Positions 8,549 through 17,266 of a stretch of DNA of 38,562 bases are shown piece by piece (position 1 is the stretch's first letter; each line of letters opens with the position of its first letter). The position numbers were made by a program, and so were the translations under genes. The DNA comes from JAPHTQ01 sp051747405 (GTDB lineage Bacteria; Pseudomonadota; Gammaproteobacteria; Thiohalomonadales; Thiohalomonadaceae), in assembly GCA_051747405.1 (NCBI GenBank), contig JBNJGC010000004.1:1-38562 (forward strand), written 5' to 3'. Under the pieces are notes generated by a model. That model was given only the letters and a program-made list of their open reading frames with translations, was not told the DNA's origin and did not search any database.

Positions 8549-8806
8549 ATGTCAAACGTCGTCATGTACACCACCGCCACCTGCCCCTTCTGCATCCGTG
8601 CACGCAACCTGCTGGACAAGAAGGGGGTGGAATATACCGACATCCGCATCGACGAGAAGCCCGACCTGCGACCGGAGATGGAAGAGAAGGCCAGCGGTCA
8701 GACCTCGGTACCGCAGATCTTCATCGACGACTACCACGTCGGCGGCTTCGACGAGCTCTCCGAGCTCGATATCGACGGCGAGCTGGACGAGCGCCTCGCT
8801 CGCTAA
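8549..8806 (+). CDS. grxC: Glutaredoxin 3
   Basis: 85 residues, typical GrxC length. The dithiol active site CPFC is at C12/C15 (TTATCPFCIRA). The conserved cis-proline segment TSVPQIFIDD and the glutathione-binding GGFDEL follow. It reduces disulfides and mixed disulfides at the expense of glutathione in the cytoplasm. An AGGGATCACT sequence precedes the ATG, which begins 8 nt after the rhodanese stop, so the two are likely cotranscribed. The order rhodanese-grxC-secB-gpsA is the common gammaproteobacterial arrangement. Confidence 0.95.
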   Translation: MSNVVMYTTATCPFCIRARNLLDKKGVEYTDIRIDEKPDLRPEMEEKASGQTSVPQIFIDDYHVGGFDELSELDIDGELDERLAR

Positions 8807-8821
8807 CCCGGACAAGACGCC

Positions 8822-9253
8822 ATGAGCGACACACTGCACATCGTCTGTCCTCATTGCCACAGCATCAACCGGGTGCCTGCCGCCCGCCTCGGAGGGGGGC
8901 GATGCGGTCGCTGCAAACAGCCGCTGTTCACCGGCCAACCGCTGGCGCTGGGTCAGAGCCACTTCGCCCGCCATCTCGAGCGCAGCGACATCCCGCTGCT
9001 GGTCGACTTCTGGGCCCCATGGTGCGGCCCCTGCAAGATGATGGCGCCCATCTTCGCCCAGGCGGCGGCGCAGCTTGAGCCGCAGGTTCGGCTGGTCAAG
9101 GTCGACACCGAGCAGGAGCAGGGCCTTGCGGCCCAATACGCTATCCGCAGCATCCCCACCCTGGCCCTGTTCCGCGCCGGACGTGAGGTGGATCGGGTCG
9201 CCGGCGCCATGGACCTTAACAACCTTCTCGCCTGGACTCGCCAACACCTCTAA
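8822..9253 (+). CDS. trxC: Thioredoxin 2 (zinc-ribbon thioredoxin TrxC)
   Basis: 143 residues. The N-terminal zinc-binding module has two pairs of cysteines, CPHC (C9, C12) and CGRC (C28, C31), which distinguishes TrxC from TrxA. The thioredoxin fold follows with the active site WCGPC (C68/C71) and the cis-proline at IRSIPTLALF. It is a cytoplasmic disulfide reductase, usually linked to oxidative stress. It starts 15 nt after grxC; its insertion between grxC and secB differs from the E. coli order and adds a second thiol-redox gene to this set. Confidence 0.93.
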   Translation: MSDTLHIVCPHCHSINRVPAARLGGGRCGRCKQPLFTGQPLALGQSHFARHLERSDIPLLVDFWAPWCGPCKMMAPIFAQAAAQLEPQVRLVKVDTEQEQGLAAQYAIRSIPTLALFRAGREVDRVAGAMDLNNLLAWTRQHL

Positions 9254-9278
9254 GCGCGCCACAGGGGATTCGGTATAG

Positions 9279-9296
9279 GTCGGGCTTGAGCCCGAC
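9279..9296. repeat. Short palindrome between trxC and secB
   Basis: GTCGGGCTTGAGCCCGAC forms an 8-bp stem around a two-base centre. There is no T tract, so it is not a typical Rho-independent terminator. It resembles the GTCGGGCTTGAGCCCGACA palindromes scattered between genes in many proteobacteria. It could act as a transcript-stabilising hairpin. Confidence 0.5.
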
Positions 9297-9360
9297 ATAC
9301 AGACAACATACACGGGTGTCGGCACAGACGCGTACCAACCCAACTTCAACAGGAAACAGC

Positions 9361-9849
9361 ATGAGCGAAAACGACAACGCCCAGCAACCGCAAGGGCCAC
9401 AGTTTGCCATTCAGCGCATCTACACCAAGGATGTCTCCTTCGAGACCCCCAACTCACCCTCCATCTTCACCGAGAAGTGGGAGCCGGAGGTCAACGTCGA
9501 ACTCAACACCACCGGCAACAAACTGACCGACGGTGTCTACGAAGTGGTACTGGCGGTCACTGTCACCGCCAAGCTCGGCGACAAAACCGCCTACCTCGCT
9601 GAGGTCCAGCAGGCGGGCATCTTCACCCTCAACGGCTTCAGCGAACAGGACATGGGCGGCATGCTCCACAGCTACTGTCCCACCCAGCTTTTCCCCTATG
9701 TGCGCGAGGTGGTCTCCGATCTGGTGAGCAAGGGCAGCTTCCCGCAGATGGTGCTTCAGCCGATCAACTTCGACGCCCTCTACGCCCAACACCTGGAGCA
9801 GCAGCAGCAGAAACGCTCCGAAGAGGGGCAGGGCGACGCCGTCCACTAG
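9361..9849 (+). CDS. secB: Protein-export chaperone SecB
   Basis: 162 residues from the ATG preceded by AGGAAACAGC; an earlier in-frame ATG at 9286 would add 25 residues unlike any SecB N-terminus. Conserved SecB segments are visible: FAIQRIYTKDVSFE, VYEVVLAVTVTAKLG, QAGIFTLNGF and the C-terminal LVSKGSFPQMVLQPINFDA. SecB is a cytoplasmic homotetramer holding precursor proteins unfolded for SecA and SecYEG. It is followed with no gap by gpsA (TAG then ATG). Confidence 0.96.
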   Translation: MSENDNAQQPQGPQFAIQRIYTKDVSFETPNSPSIFTEKWEPEVNVELNTTGNKLTDGVYEVVLAVTVTAKLGDKTAYLAEVQQAGIFTLNGFSEQDMGGMLHSYCPTQLFPYVREVVSDLVSKGSFPQMVLQPINFDALYAQHLEQQQQKRSEEGQGDAVH

Positions 9850-10860
9850 ATGGCAGCCCACACCGCACCGATCCTGGTCCTCGGCGCCGGCTCCTGGGGC
9901 ACCGCCCTGGCGATCCAGCTTGCCCGCAACGGTAACGAGACGCTACTGTGGGGACGTAACCGGGAAGAGATGGCGAAGATGGCCGCAGAACGCCGCAATT
10001 CGCGCTATCTTCCCGACACCCTCCTGCCCGAACAGCTGACCCCGATCGCCGATCTGGAGCCGGCGTTGGAGCGGGTCCGCGACATCCTCCTCGTCGTCCC
10101 CAGCCACGCCTTTCGCCACACCCTGGAGCGCATCGCCCCGCAGCTCGAGGCCGACGCCCGTCTGGCCTGGGCCACCAAAGGGCTCGAGCCGGGCAGCCGT
10201 AAACTCCTCCACCAAGTCACTGACGAGGTGCTCGGCCACTCGCACCCCAGCGCCGTGATCTCCGGCCCCACCTTCGCCAAAGAGGTCGCCCGAGGGCTAC
10301 CCACCGCCGTCACCGTCGCCTCCGCCGATGAGGCCACCGCCGACCACTTCGCCGCCCGCCTGCACGGCGGCACCTTCCGCGCCTACACCGCCAGCGACAT
10401 GGTCGGCGTCGAGTTGGGGGGGGCCTGCAAGAACGTGCTCGCCATCGCCGCCGGCATCGCCGACGGCCTGGGCTACGGCGCCAACACCCGTGCCGCCCTG
10501 ATCACCCGTGGCCTGGCCGAACTGATGCGCCTGGGCGTCCCACTCGGTGGGCAGCCGGAAACCTTCATGGGGCTGGCCGGGCTCGGCGATCTGGTGCTCA
10601 CCAGCACCGACGACCAATCCCGCAACCGCCGCATCGGCCTCGCCCTGGGGCGGGGCCAACCCCTGGAGCAGGCGATCGCCGAGATCGGCCAGGCGGTGGA
10701 GGGGGTCAAAAGCGCCCCCGAGATCTTCGCCCTGGCACAGGAGCTGGGCGTGGAGATGCCCATCACCGAACAGGTCTACCGCGTGCTCTACCAGGACAAA
10801 AGCGCCCGCGACGCCGTCACCGCCCTGCTGCACCGCGAACAAAAGGCCGAGACGGATTAA
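9850..10860 (+). CDS. gpsA: Glycerol-3-phosphate dehydrogenase (NAD(P)+)
   Basis: 336 residues. It makes sn-glycerol 3-phosphate from dihydroxyacetone phosphate for phospholipid synthesis. The N-terminal Rossmann motif is VLGAGSWGTALA. Further conserved blocks are TKGLEPGS, SGPTFAKEVARGLPT (substrate-site lysine region), ELGGACKNVLAIAAGIADG and GLGDLVLTSTDDQSRNRRIG. The ATG immediately follows the secB stop, so translation is probably coupled; no strong independent ribosome-binding site is visible. The secB-gpsA-trmL neighbourhood is typical of gammaproteobacteria, with trmL here on the opposite strand. Confidence 0.95.
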   Translation: MAAHTAPILVLGAGSWGTALAIQLARNGNETLLWGRNREEMAKMAAERRNSRYLPDTLLPEQLTPIADLEPALERVRDILLVVPSHAFRHTLERIAPQLEADARLAWATKGLEPGSRKLLHQVTDEVLGHSHPSAVISGPTFAKEVARGLPTAVTVASADEATADHFAARLHGGTFRAYTASDMVGVELGGACKNVLAIAAGIADGLGYGANTRAALITRGLAELMRLGVPLGGQPETFMGLAGLGDLVLTSTDDQSRNRRIGLALGRGQPLEQAIAEIGQAVEGVKSAPEIFALAQELGVEMPITEQVYRVLYQDKSARDAVTALLHREQKAETD

Positions 10861-10870
10861 CACCACTATT

Positions 10871-11064
10871 AACGCAGAGGTCGCAAAGGCGCAGAGGGCG
10901 CAAAGATTGATCAATGTGGTCGGATTAGTTGCCATGCAGCGTAATCCAACACCATACTTTCTTCTGTAGTCGCTGTCGGCTAACGCCCATTCGGACTAAG
11001 CCGACCTACGCTATTTGGCCTTAGTTTTTCTCCGCGTCCTCTGCGCCTCTGCGACCTCTGCGTT
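10871..11064. repeat. Inverted-repeat element with CGCAGAGG-type ends
   Basis: The ends are imperfect inverted repeats of 26 bases (10871-10896 and 11039-11064; 25 of 26 match), beginning AACGCAGAGGTCGCAAAGG. A second member with the same type of end is at 30628-30762. The interior holds two other palindromic units: a GTCGGATTAG...GTAATCCAAC unit at about 10918-10950 and GTCGGCTAA...CTAAGCCGAC at 10975-11005. This looks like a non-coding MITE-like or REP-like mosaic filling the gpsA-trmL spacer, and it could form a large hairpin between the convergent genes. Confidence 0.7.
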
Positions 11065-11073
11065 TACTGCTTT

Positions 11074-11538
11074 TTACACAGCCCCGTCGAAGTCGAACTG
11101 GCGCCACGCCTCGTAGACGAACACCGCCACGGCGTTGGAGAGGTTGAGGCTGCGGCTGTGGGGCAGCATCGGCAGACGCAACCGCTGCTCCGGCGGCAGT
11201 CCATCCAGCACCGCTTGCGGCAGGCCACGGGTTTCGGGGCCGAAGAGGAGGGCGTCTCCCGTCTGGTAGCTCACCGCGCTATGGGAGCGACTGCCACGGG
11301 TGGTACAGGCAAACAGCCGCAGTGGGCGCTCACTTTCAAGATACGCCTCCAGCGACTCATGCACCGTCACCGCGGCGAACTCGTGGTAGTCGAGCCCGGC
11401 GCGGCGCAGCCGTTTGTCGTCCAGCTCAAAGCCCAGCGGACGGATCAGGTGGAGCGGGGCGCCGGTGTTGGCGCAAAGCCGGATGATGTTGCCGGTGTTC
11501 GGCGGAATTTCCGGCTGATAGAGGATTATTTGCAACAT
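11074..11538 (-). CDS. trmL: tRNA (cytidine/uridine-2'-O-)-methyltransferase TrmL
   Basis: 154 residues, a minimal SPOUT-class methyltransferase. TrmL methylates the 2'-O of nucleotide 34 in certain tRNA-Leu isoacceptors using S-adenosylmethionine. N-terminal motif YQPEIPPNTGNIIRLCANTG, then LLFGPETRGLP and the trefoil-knot C-terminal motif RSLNLSNAVAVFVYEAWRQ are all present. It ends ten bases from the inverted-repeat element that separates it from gpsA. A GAGCAG sequence lies shortly before the ATG. Confidence 0.95.
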   Translation of the reverse strand: MLQIILYQPEIPPNTGNIIRLCANTGAPLHLIRPLGFELDDKRLRRAGLDYHEFAAVTVHESLEAYLESERPLRLFACTTRGSRSHSAVSYQTGDALLFGPETRGLPQAVLDGLPPEQRLRLPMLPHSRSLNLSNAVAVFVYEAWRQFDFDGAV

Positions 11539-11555
11539 TTTCTGCTCGTTTGTTG

Positions 11556-11697
11556 TTCACCGCAAAGCTTACCGCATCCTGCTCACGCCTCTCACCTACA
11601 TCCATGTAGGCGGGGAGGGTGAGCACGACTGCATGGGTGCAAGAGGTAGGGCAACGCATGGAGCAGTTGCCGAGGATACGGTAATCTTTGCGGTGAA
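11556..11697. repeat. 142-bp element with 25-bp terminal inverted repeats
   Basis: Ends are at 11556-11580 and 11673-11697 and match at 23 of 25 positions, beginning TTCACCGCAAAG. No coding capacity is apparent. The interior contains smaller near-palindromes around CATCCATGTAGG. The outermost bases resemble the TCACCGCAGAG motif at 26640 and 35888, suggesting a shared family. It lies between the divergent trmL and pyrD genes, so their promoters must lie within or beside it. Confidence 0.7.
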
Positions 11698-11770
11698 TCA
11701 TGCCTTTCGTCACCGCGTCAGGTTTGCGATAGAATGGCGTCCATCTTCTAAAAAAACGCTTGGTGGTGGC

Positions 11771-12742
<972 letters not shown>

Positions 12743-12940
12743 GATGATGGCGCCCACGGGGTGATCTATATAGTGTGGGTCGTGCCCACCACAATACGGC
12801 CCGCTGCCGGTATGCAAAACCGGGCAAAAAGTGTGACGCATTGCTCAAAACGCCTTTTCAGTGCACTATTCTATGATGGGTCTAGACACAAGCTCCGCTT
12901 TTAGCCACCGCACACGCACTGCAAAGCAGATGGGAAGAGT

Positions 12941-14719
12941 ATGATCTCGCGCAAGAAGATCCGCATCGGCGACCTGCTGGTCGAACACAACGTCATCTCC
13001 GAAAACCAGCTGCTGCGCGCCCTGGCCGAACAGAAACAGAGCGGACACAAGCTGGGCCGCACCCTGGTGGAGCTCGGCTTTGTTACCGAGGACAAGCTGC
13101 TGGAGGTGCTCTCGCGCCAGCTCCAGCTCCCCTTCATCGAGCTCAAGCACTACAAATACCACGCCGACACCGTTCGTCTGCTGCCCGAGACCATCGCCCG
13201 CCGCTACCGCGCCGTGGCCCTGGCCGAACAGAACGATGCCGTACTGGTCGGCATGGCCGACCCCACCGACATCTTCGCCTACGACGAGATCGCCCGCGTC
13301 CTTAAGCGCCCGGTGCGCCTGGCGGTGGTGCGCGAATCGGAGCTGCTCAAGACCATCGACACGGTCTATCGCCGCACCGAGGAGATCAGCAACCTCGCCG
13401 AGGAGCTGAGCGAAGAGCTCAGCACCACCGACTTCGACCTGGAGGAGCTGCTCGAGACCGACGACCTGAGCGAGGCGCCGGTGGTCAAGCTGCTGCAGTC
13501 GATCTTCGAAGATGCGGTGCAGGTGGGCGCATCGGATATCCACATCGAGCCGGATGAGCATGTGCTGCGCATCCGCCAGCGCATCGACGGCATGCTCAGC
13601 GAACAGGTGATGAAGGAGAAGCGCATCACCAACGCCCTGGTCTCACGGCTCAAGCTGATGTCCGGCCTCGATATCTCCGAGCGTCGCCTGCCCCAGGACG
13701 GGCGCTTCAACATCCGGGTGAAGGGCCGCAATATCGACGTGCGCGTCTCCACCATGCCCATCCAGTACGGCGAGTCGGTGGTCATGCGTCTGCTGGACCA
13801 GACCGGTGGCACCCTCAGCCTGGGCCAGATCGGCATGCCCGACACGCTGCTGCGCATCTTCCGCCGCAACATCCGCAAGCCCAACGGCATGGTGCTGGTC
13901 ACCGGCCCCACCGGCAGCGGTAAGACCACCACCCTCTACGCCGCGCTCAACGAGCTCAACGCCCCGGAGAAGAAGATCATCACCGTCGAGGACCCGGTGG
14001 AGTACCGCCTGCCGCGGATCAACCAGGTGCAGGTCAACAGCAAGGTGGGGCTCACCTTCCCCAATGTGCTGCGCACCGCCCTGCGGCAGGACCCGGACGT
14101 AGTCCTCATCGGCGAGATCCGCGACCAGGAGACCGCGCAGATCGCCCTGCGCGCCTCCATCACCGGCCACATGGTGCTCTCCACCCTGCACACCAACGAC
14201 GCCATCAGCACCGCCATCCGCCTGGTGGACATGGGCGCCCCCGGCTACATGGTCGCCACCTCCCTGGAGGCGATCATCGCCCAGCGGCTGGTGCGCAAGG
14301 TCTGTGAAGGCTGTGCCGAAGAGCACACGCCCACCCCGCAGCAGAAAGCCTGGATCCATGCCGTGGCGCCGGAACACGCCGACGCCGCCACCTTCCAGCA
14401 AGGGGTCGGCTGCCCCCACTGCGGCAACAGCGGCTACCACGGGCGCATCGGTGTCTTCGAGGTGCTGGAGATCGACGATGAGCTGGCCGACGCCCTGCGC
14501 CGGGACGACACCAGCACCTTCTCCCACAGCGCCGCCCGGAGCGACAACTACCACCCCCTCTCTCGCCACGCCCTGGCCTACGCCCTACAGGGCATCACCA
14601 CCCTGGACGAGGCGATCCGCGTCACCAGCGGTGAGCTGGTCGAGGACGAAGAGTTGCCCCCGCTACCCCAACACGAGGAGCCCCCCCAGGCCGAAAACGC
14701 AACGGAGGCGGATGAATAA
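12941..14719 (+). CDS. mshE: MSHA/type IV pilus assembly ATPase MshE
   Basis: 592 residues, a PilB/GspE-family hexameric ATPase that powers pilus extension. The N-terminus has the two consecutive 24-residue MshEN repeats that bind c-di-GMP: residues 8-31 (starts RIGDLLV, ends LAEQ) and 37-60 (starts KLGRTLVELG, ends LSRQ). A later LPETIARRYRAVAL matches the expected following segment. The C-terminal ATPase has Walker A GPTGSGKTTT, Asp box ITVEDPVEY, Walker B DPDVVLIGEIRD, and a His box TGHMVLSTLHTND. Four zinc-binding cysteines appear as CEGC and CPHC. An extra acidic tail of about 40 residues follows. It is the first gene of the pilus cluster; mshG starts 2 nt after its stop. Confidence 0.94.
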   Translation: MISRKKIRIGDLLVEHNVISENQLLRALAEQKQSGHKLGRTLVELGFVTEDKLLEVLSRQLQLPFIELKHYKYHADTVRLLPETIARRYRAVALAEQNDAVLVGMADPTDIFAYDEIARVLKRPVRLAVVRESELLKTIDTVYRRTEEISNLAEELSEELSTTDFDLEELLETDDLSEAPVVKLLQSIFEDAVQVGASDIHIEPDEHVLRIRQRIDGMLSEQVMKEKRITNALVSRLKLMSGLDISERRLPQDGRFNIRVKGRNIDVRVSTMPIQYGESVVMRLLDQTGGTLSLGQIGMPDTLLRIFRRNIRKPNGMVLVTGPTGSGKTTTLYAALNELNAPEKKIITVEDPVEYRLPRINQVQVNSKVGLTFPNVLRTALRQDPDVVLIGEIRDQETAQIALRASITGHMVLSTLHTNDAISTAIRLVDMGAPGYMVATSLEAIIAQRLVRKVCEGCAEEHTPTPQQKAWIHAVAPEHADAATFQQGVGCPHCGNSGYHGRIGVFEVLEIDDELADALRRDDTSTFSHSAARSDNYHPLSRHALAYALQGITTLDEAIRVTSGELVEDEELPPLPQHEEPPQAENATEADE

Positions 14720-14721
14720 CC

Positions 14722-15942
14722 ATGCCACTGTTTCGCTACAAGGCGCGCAACGGCCAGGGCGACGCCATCAGCGGCGAGCTCGAAGCGGGCTCCTCCGACG
14801 CGGTCGCCAACCAGCTCATCAACAGCGGCATCACCCCCGTGGATATCCACGAGGTCGTCCCCAAGCGCGACTACATGGCCGAGCTCCAAAGCGCCCTCGG
14901 CGGCAACAGACCGGGGCTGGATGAGCTCATCCTCTTCTGTCGCCAGATGTACACCCTGAGCCACGCCGGCGTGCCGCTCATCCGCGCCATGAGCGGCCTG
15001 GCCGAAACCACCAACAACAAAGCGCTGTCGGAGGCCATCCAGCGCATCCGCCGCAACCTCGAAAGCGGTCACGACCTCTCCTCGGCCATGGGCATGGAGC
15101 CGGAGATCTTCAACAACCTCATCGTCAGCATGGTCAGGGTAGGGGAGACCACAGGCCGTCTCGACGCCGCCTTCAACCAGCTCTCACAACACCTGGAGCT
15201 TGAGCGCGACACCCGCAACCGCATCAAAAGCGCCCTGCGTTACCCCAGCTTCGTCATCGCCGCCATCGCCATCGCCATCGGCGTGATCAACGTGCTGGTG
15301 ATCCCCGCCTTCGCCAACGTCTTCAAGAAGATGGACGCCGAGCTGCCCTGGCAGACCCAACTGCTCATCGGCCTCTCCGACTTCACCGTCGCCTACTGGC
15401 CGCACATCCTCGCCGTGGTGGTGGCCACCCTTTTCGGCCTGCGCCACTACATCTCCGCCGGTCGCGGCAAATTCAAGTGGGACCGGCTCAAGCTGCGCCT
15501 GCCCATCGTCGGCAGCCTCATCCTGCGCAGCACCGTGGCGCGCTTCACCCGCTCCTTCGGCATGGCCTTCAAAAGCGGCGTGCCCCTGATCCAGGCCCTC
15601 ACCGTCACCGCCCGCGCGGTGGACAACGACTACGTCGCCGACCGCATCCTCAGCATGCGCAACGGCGTCGAGCGGGGCGAAAACCTCACCCGCACCGCCG
15701 CCGCCACCGGCCTCTTTCCGCCCCTGGTGCTACAGATGTTCGCCATCGGCGAAGAGACCGGCGCCATCGACACCATGATGGACGACGTCTCCGCCTACTA
15801 CGAACGCGAGGTGGACTACGAGCTGAAGAACCTCAGCTCCGCCATCGAGCCGGTACTCATCGTCGCCATCGGCATCATGGTCCTGATCATCGCCCTGGGC
15901 GTCTTCCTGCCCATGTGGGACATGACCAAGCTGGCCGGATGA
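14722..15942 (+). CDS. mshG: MSHA biogenesis inner-membrane platform protein MshG (PilC/GspF family)
   Basis: 406 residues with the two repeated GspF/PilC domains (about 70-195 and 275-400), each containing an LxxGxPLxxAL-like segment (LSHAGVPLIRAMSGL and FKSGVPLIQALTVTA). Three membrane helices are visible, near 170-195 (FVIAAIAIAIGVINVLVIPA), 220-240, and 375-397 (VLIVAIGIMVLIIALGVFLP). It is the inner-membrane platform on which the ATPase MshE acts. Its stop codon overlaps the next gene's start (ATGA), so translation of the following membrane protein is coupled. Confidence 0.93.
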   Translation: MPLFRYKARNGQGDAISGELEAGSSDAVANQLINSGITPVDIHEVVPKRDYMAELQSALGGNRPGLDELILFCRQMYTLSHAGVPLIRAMSGLAETTNNKALSEAIQRIRRNLESGHDLSSAMGMEPEIFNNLIVSMVRVGETTGRLDAAFNQLSQHLELERDTRNRIKSALRYPSFVIAAIAIAIGVINVLVIPAFANVFKKMDAELPWQTQLLIGLSDFTVAYWPHILAVVVATLFGLRHYISAGRGKFKWDRLKLRLPIVGSLILRSTVARFTRSFGMAFKSGVPLIQALTVTARAVDNDYVADRILSMRNGVERGENLTRTAAATGLFPPLVLQMFAIGEETGAIDTMMDDVSAYYEREVDYELKNLSSAIEPVLIVAIGIMVLIIALGVFLPMWDMTKLAG

Positions 15943-16550
15943 CCCCTATGGCCGAAACCCTGCTACCCCTGCTGCTCGACGCCGCCATGCTCTTCAGCAC
16001 CGTGGCGGCGCTGCTGGGCGTGGTGGCCGGCCTCTGGTTGCTGCTCCACCCGGGCAGCTTCCTGCGCCTCTCCCGCCGGGCCAACCGCAGCTACTCCCTG
16101 CGCCGCCGCCTGCGTCCGCTGGAGATCCGCCGCAGCGCCGACCGCTACATCTACCGCCACCACCGCGGCTTCGGCCTCTTTGTCATCCTCGCCAGCTGCT
16201 ACACCCTCTACCGGCTGCTATTCCACCTCGGCGACAGCCGCGCGGCGCAACTGCTCGGTGAACACCTCAACCCCCACCTCGGCGGCTGGATCTTCAACGC
16301 CCTCATCGCCTTTCTCATCCTCGCCCACCTCTTCACCGCCATCGTCGGCCTGGTGATCCACAACCGCCCCAGCACCCTCAAATCACTGGAGGAGCAGGCC
16401 AACCGCTGGATCAGCACCCGCGAACGCAGCCGCTGGCTCGACAAACCCATCCACCTGCCCGACCAGCTGCTCCAGGCCCGCCCCCGACAGACCGGCCTGC
16501 TGCTCCTGCTCCCCAGCCTCTACCTCGCCACCCTGCTGCTCACCGCCTAG
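15939..16550 (+). CDS. Membrane protein of unknown function in the pilus cluster
   Basis: 203 residues, beginning at the ATG overlapping the mshG stop; a second in-frame ATG at 15948 is an alternative. I do not recognise a family. Hydrophobic segments are at about 8-33, 65-86, 103-126 and 184-203, suggesting four membrane helices or three plus a hydrophobic end. The loop between helices 1 and 2 is very rich in Arg (RRANRSYSLRRRLRPLEIRR), as expected for a cytoplasmic face. In Vibrio-type MSHA loci the small gene mshF follows mshG, so this could be its positional counterpart, but I see no diagnostic similarity. Coupling to mshG argues for a role in the same machine. Confidence 0.75.
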   Translation: MTPMAETLLPLLLDAAMLFSTVAALLGVVAGLWLLLHPGSFLRLSRRANRSYSLRRRLRPLEIRRSADRYIYRHHRGFGLFVILASCYTLYRLLFHLGDSRAAQLLGEHLNPHLGGWIFNALIAFLILAHLFTAIVGLVIHNRPSTLKSLEEQANRWISTRERSRWLDKPIHLPDQLLQARPRQTGLLLLLPSLYLATLLLTA

Positions 16551-16628
16551 GCGCCAGCCATTAAACGCATTAATTCAATTAGTTACGCCACAAAGCTGGA
16601 ATTTTTCTCGAAAACCGGTGACAAATAA

Positions 16629-16657
16629 TTGATGTTTCCCCCACCCGGTGCTATTTT
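16629..16657 (+). promoter_or_regulatory. Candidate sigma-70 promoter for the major pilin gene
   Basis: TTGATG (16629-16634) and TATTTT (16652-16657) are separated by 17 bases in an AT-rich stretch. Initiation near 16664 would give an untranslated leader of about 100 bases before the pilin ATG. This fits a separate, strong promoter for the major subunit. Assigned by eye only. Confidence 0.45.
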
Positions 16658-16663
16658 TGTGAC

Positions 16664-16743
16664 GTACCTCTCACATTTTCCCGAGGTACACCTCCCGGTT
16701 GCGACCGGCGAGGCTTTGTTCAAAACAGCGGACCGCGGTCCGC
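16664..16743 (+). promoter_or_regulatory. Structured leader region of the major pilin transcript
   Basis: Two palindromes lie between the proposed promoter and the pilin gene: GTACCTC (16664-16670) with GAGGTAC (16683-16689), and the perfect 16-base palindrome GCGGACCGCGGTCCGC (16728-16743). The second lies about 10 bases before the GAGGAG ribosome-binding site. It could stabilise the message, control ribosome access, or be a protein-binding site. Confidence 0.4.
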
Positions 16744-16761
16744 AACAGAGGAGATAGTCCT

Positions 16762-17184
16762 ATGAGAACTGCACAACAGGGTTTTACCCTTATCGAACTG
16801 ATCATGGTGGTTGTTATTCTGGGTATTCTGGCGGCAACCGCCATACCCAAATTCGCCGACCTTGAAGACAACGCAAGAAAAGGTGCCGCAGAGGGGGTTG
16901 CCGGGTCACTCTCCAGTGCCTATGCAATCAACTACGCCAACTGCTCAATGAACGACCATACGGGTGGTACTGGTGGCTGTATCTCAACAAGTACCAATTG
17001 CGAGGCATTGGCAGGGGAGGTTGACGGTGTAGATATAGGCACTGCTGACACGGATGAATACAAAATTACCGGTACAGCTACTACCACTGCTGATGGTGAC
17101 GTAGATACAACCAACTGCAAGGTTGCAAACACAAGTGGGGGCGCTGCCGTACCATTCACCTTCATCGCTGCAGGTAGTAATTAA
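16762..17184 (+). CDS. mshA: Type IV pilin, MSHA major pilin-like (MshA)
   Basis: 140 residues from the ATG after GAGGAGATAGTCCT. It has a class III/IV-type prepilin leader: MRTAQQG cleaved before FTLIELIMVVVIL, with Glu at mature position 5. The hydrophobic assembly helix covers about 8-30. The globular domain has four cysteines (C61, C73, C80, C119). Its codon use and composition are visibly less GC-rich than mshE or mshG. It has its own candidate promoter and is followed by a Rho-independent terminator, which together suggest that this is the abundant major subunit. Mature pilin is methylated and assembled outside the inner membrane; the prepilin peptidase is not in this window. Confidence 0.88.
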   Translation: MRTAQQGFTLIELIMVVVILGILAATAIPKFADLEDNARKGAAEGVAGSLSSAYAINYANCSMNDHTGGTGGCISTSTNCEALAGEVDGVDIGTADTDEYKITGTATTTADGDVDTTNCKVANTSGGAAVPFTFIAAGSN

Positions 17185-17222
17185 TCAAGCACAACAGCAA
17201 AAGCTAAAACCGTTACGGCTTG

Positions 17223-17249
17223 AGTCACCCGCTTTGCGGGTGGCTTTTC
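17223..17249 (+). terminator. Rho-independent terminator after the major pilin gene
   Basis: AGTCACCCGC (17223-17232), loop TTT, GCGGGTGGCT (17236-17245), then TTTTCC. The stem has ten pairs with one G-U. It lies between two pilin genes of the same strand, so it probably lowers readthrough from the major pilin gene into the minor genes. Confidence 0.8.
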
Positions 17250-17266
17250 CCTTGAGACTTTATGCC

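Noticed and set aside
11633..11770. N-terminal extension of the pyrD protein
   Set aside because: The in-frame start at 11633 lies inside the inverted-repeat element; the added 46 residues resemble no dihydroorotate dehydrogenase. ATG at 11771 fits the family.
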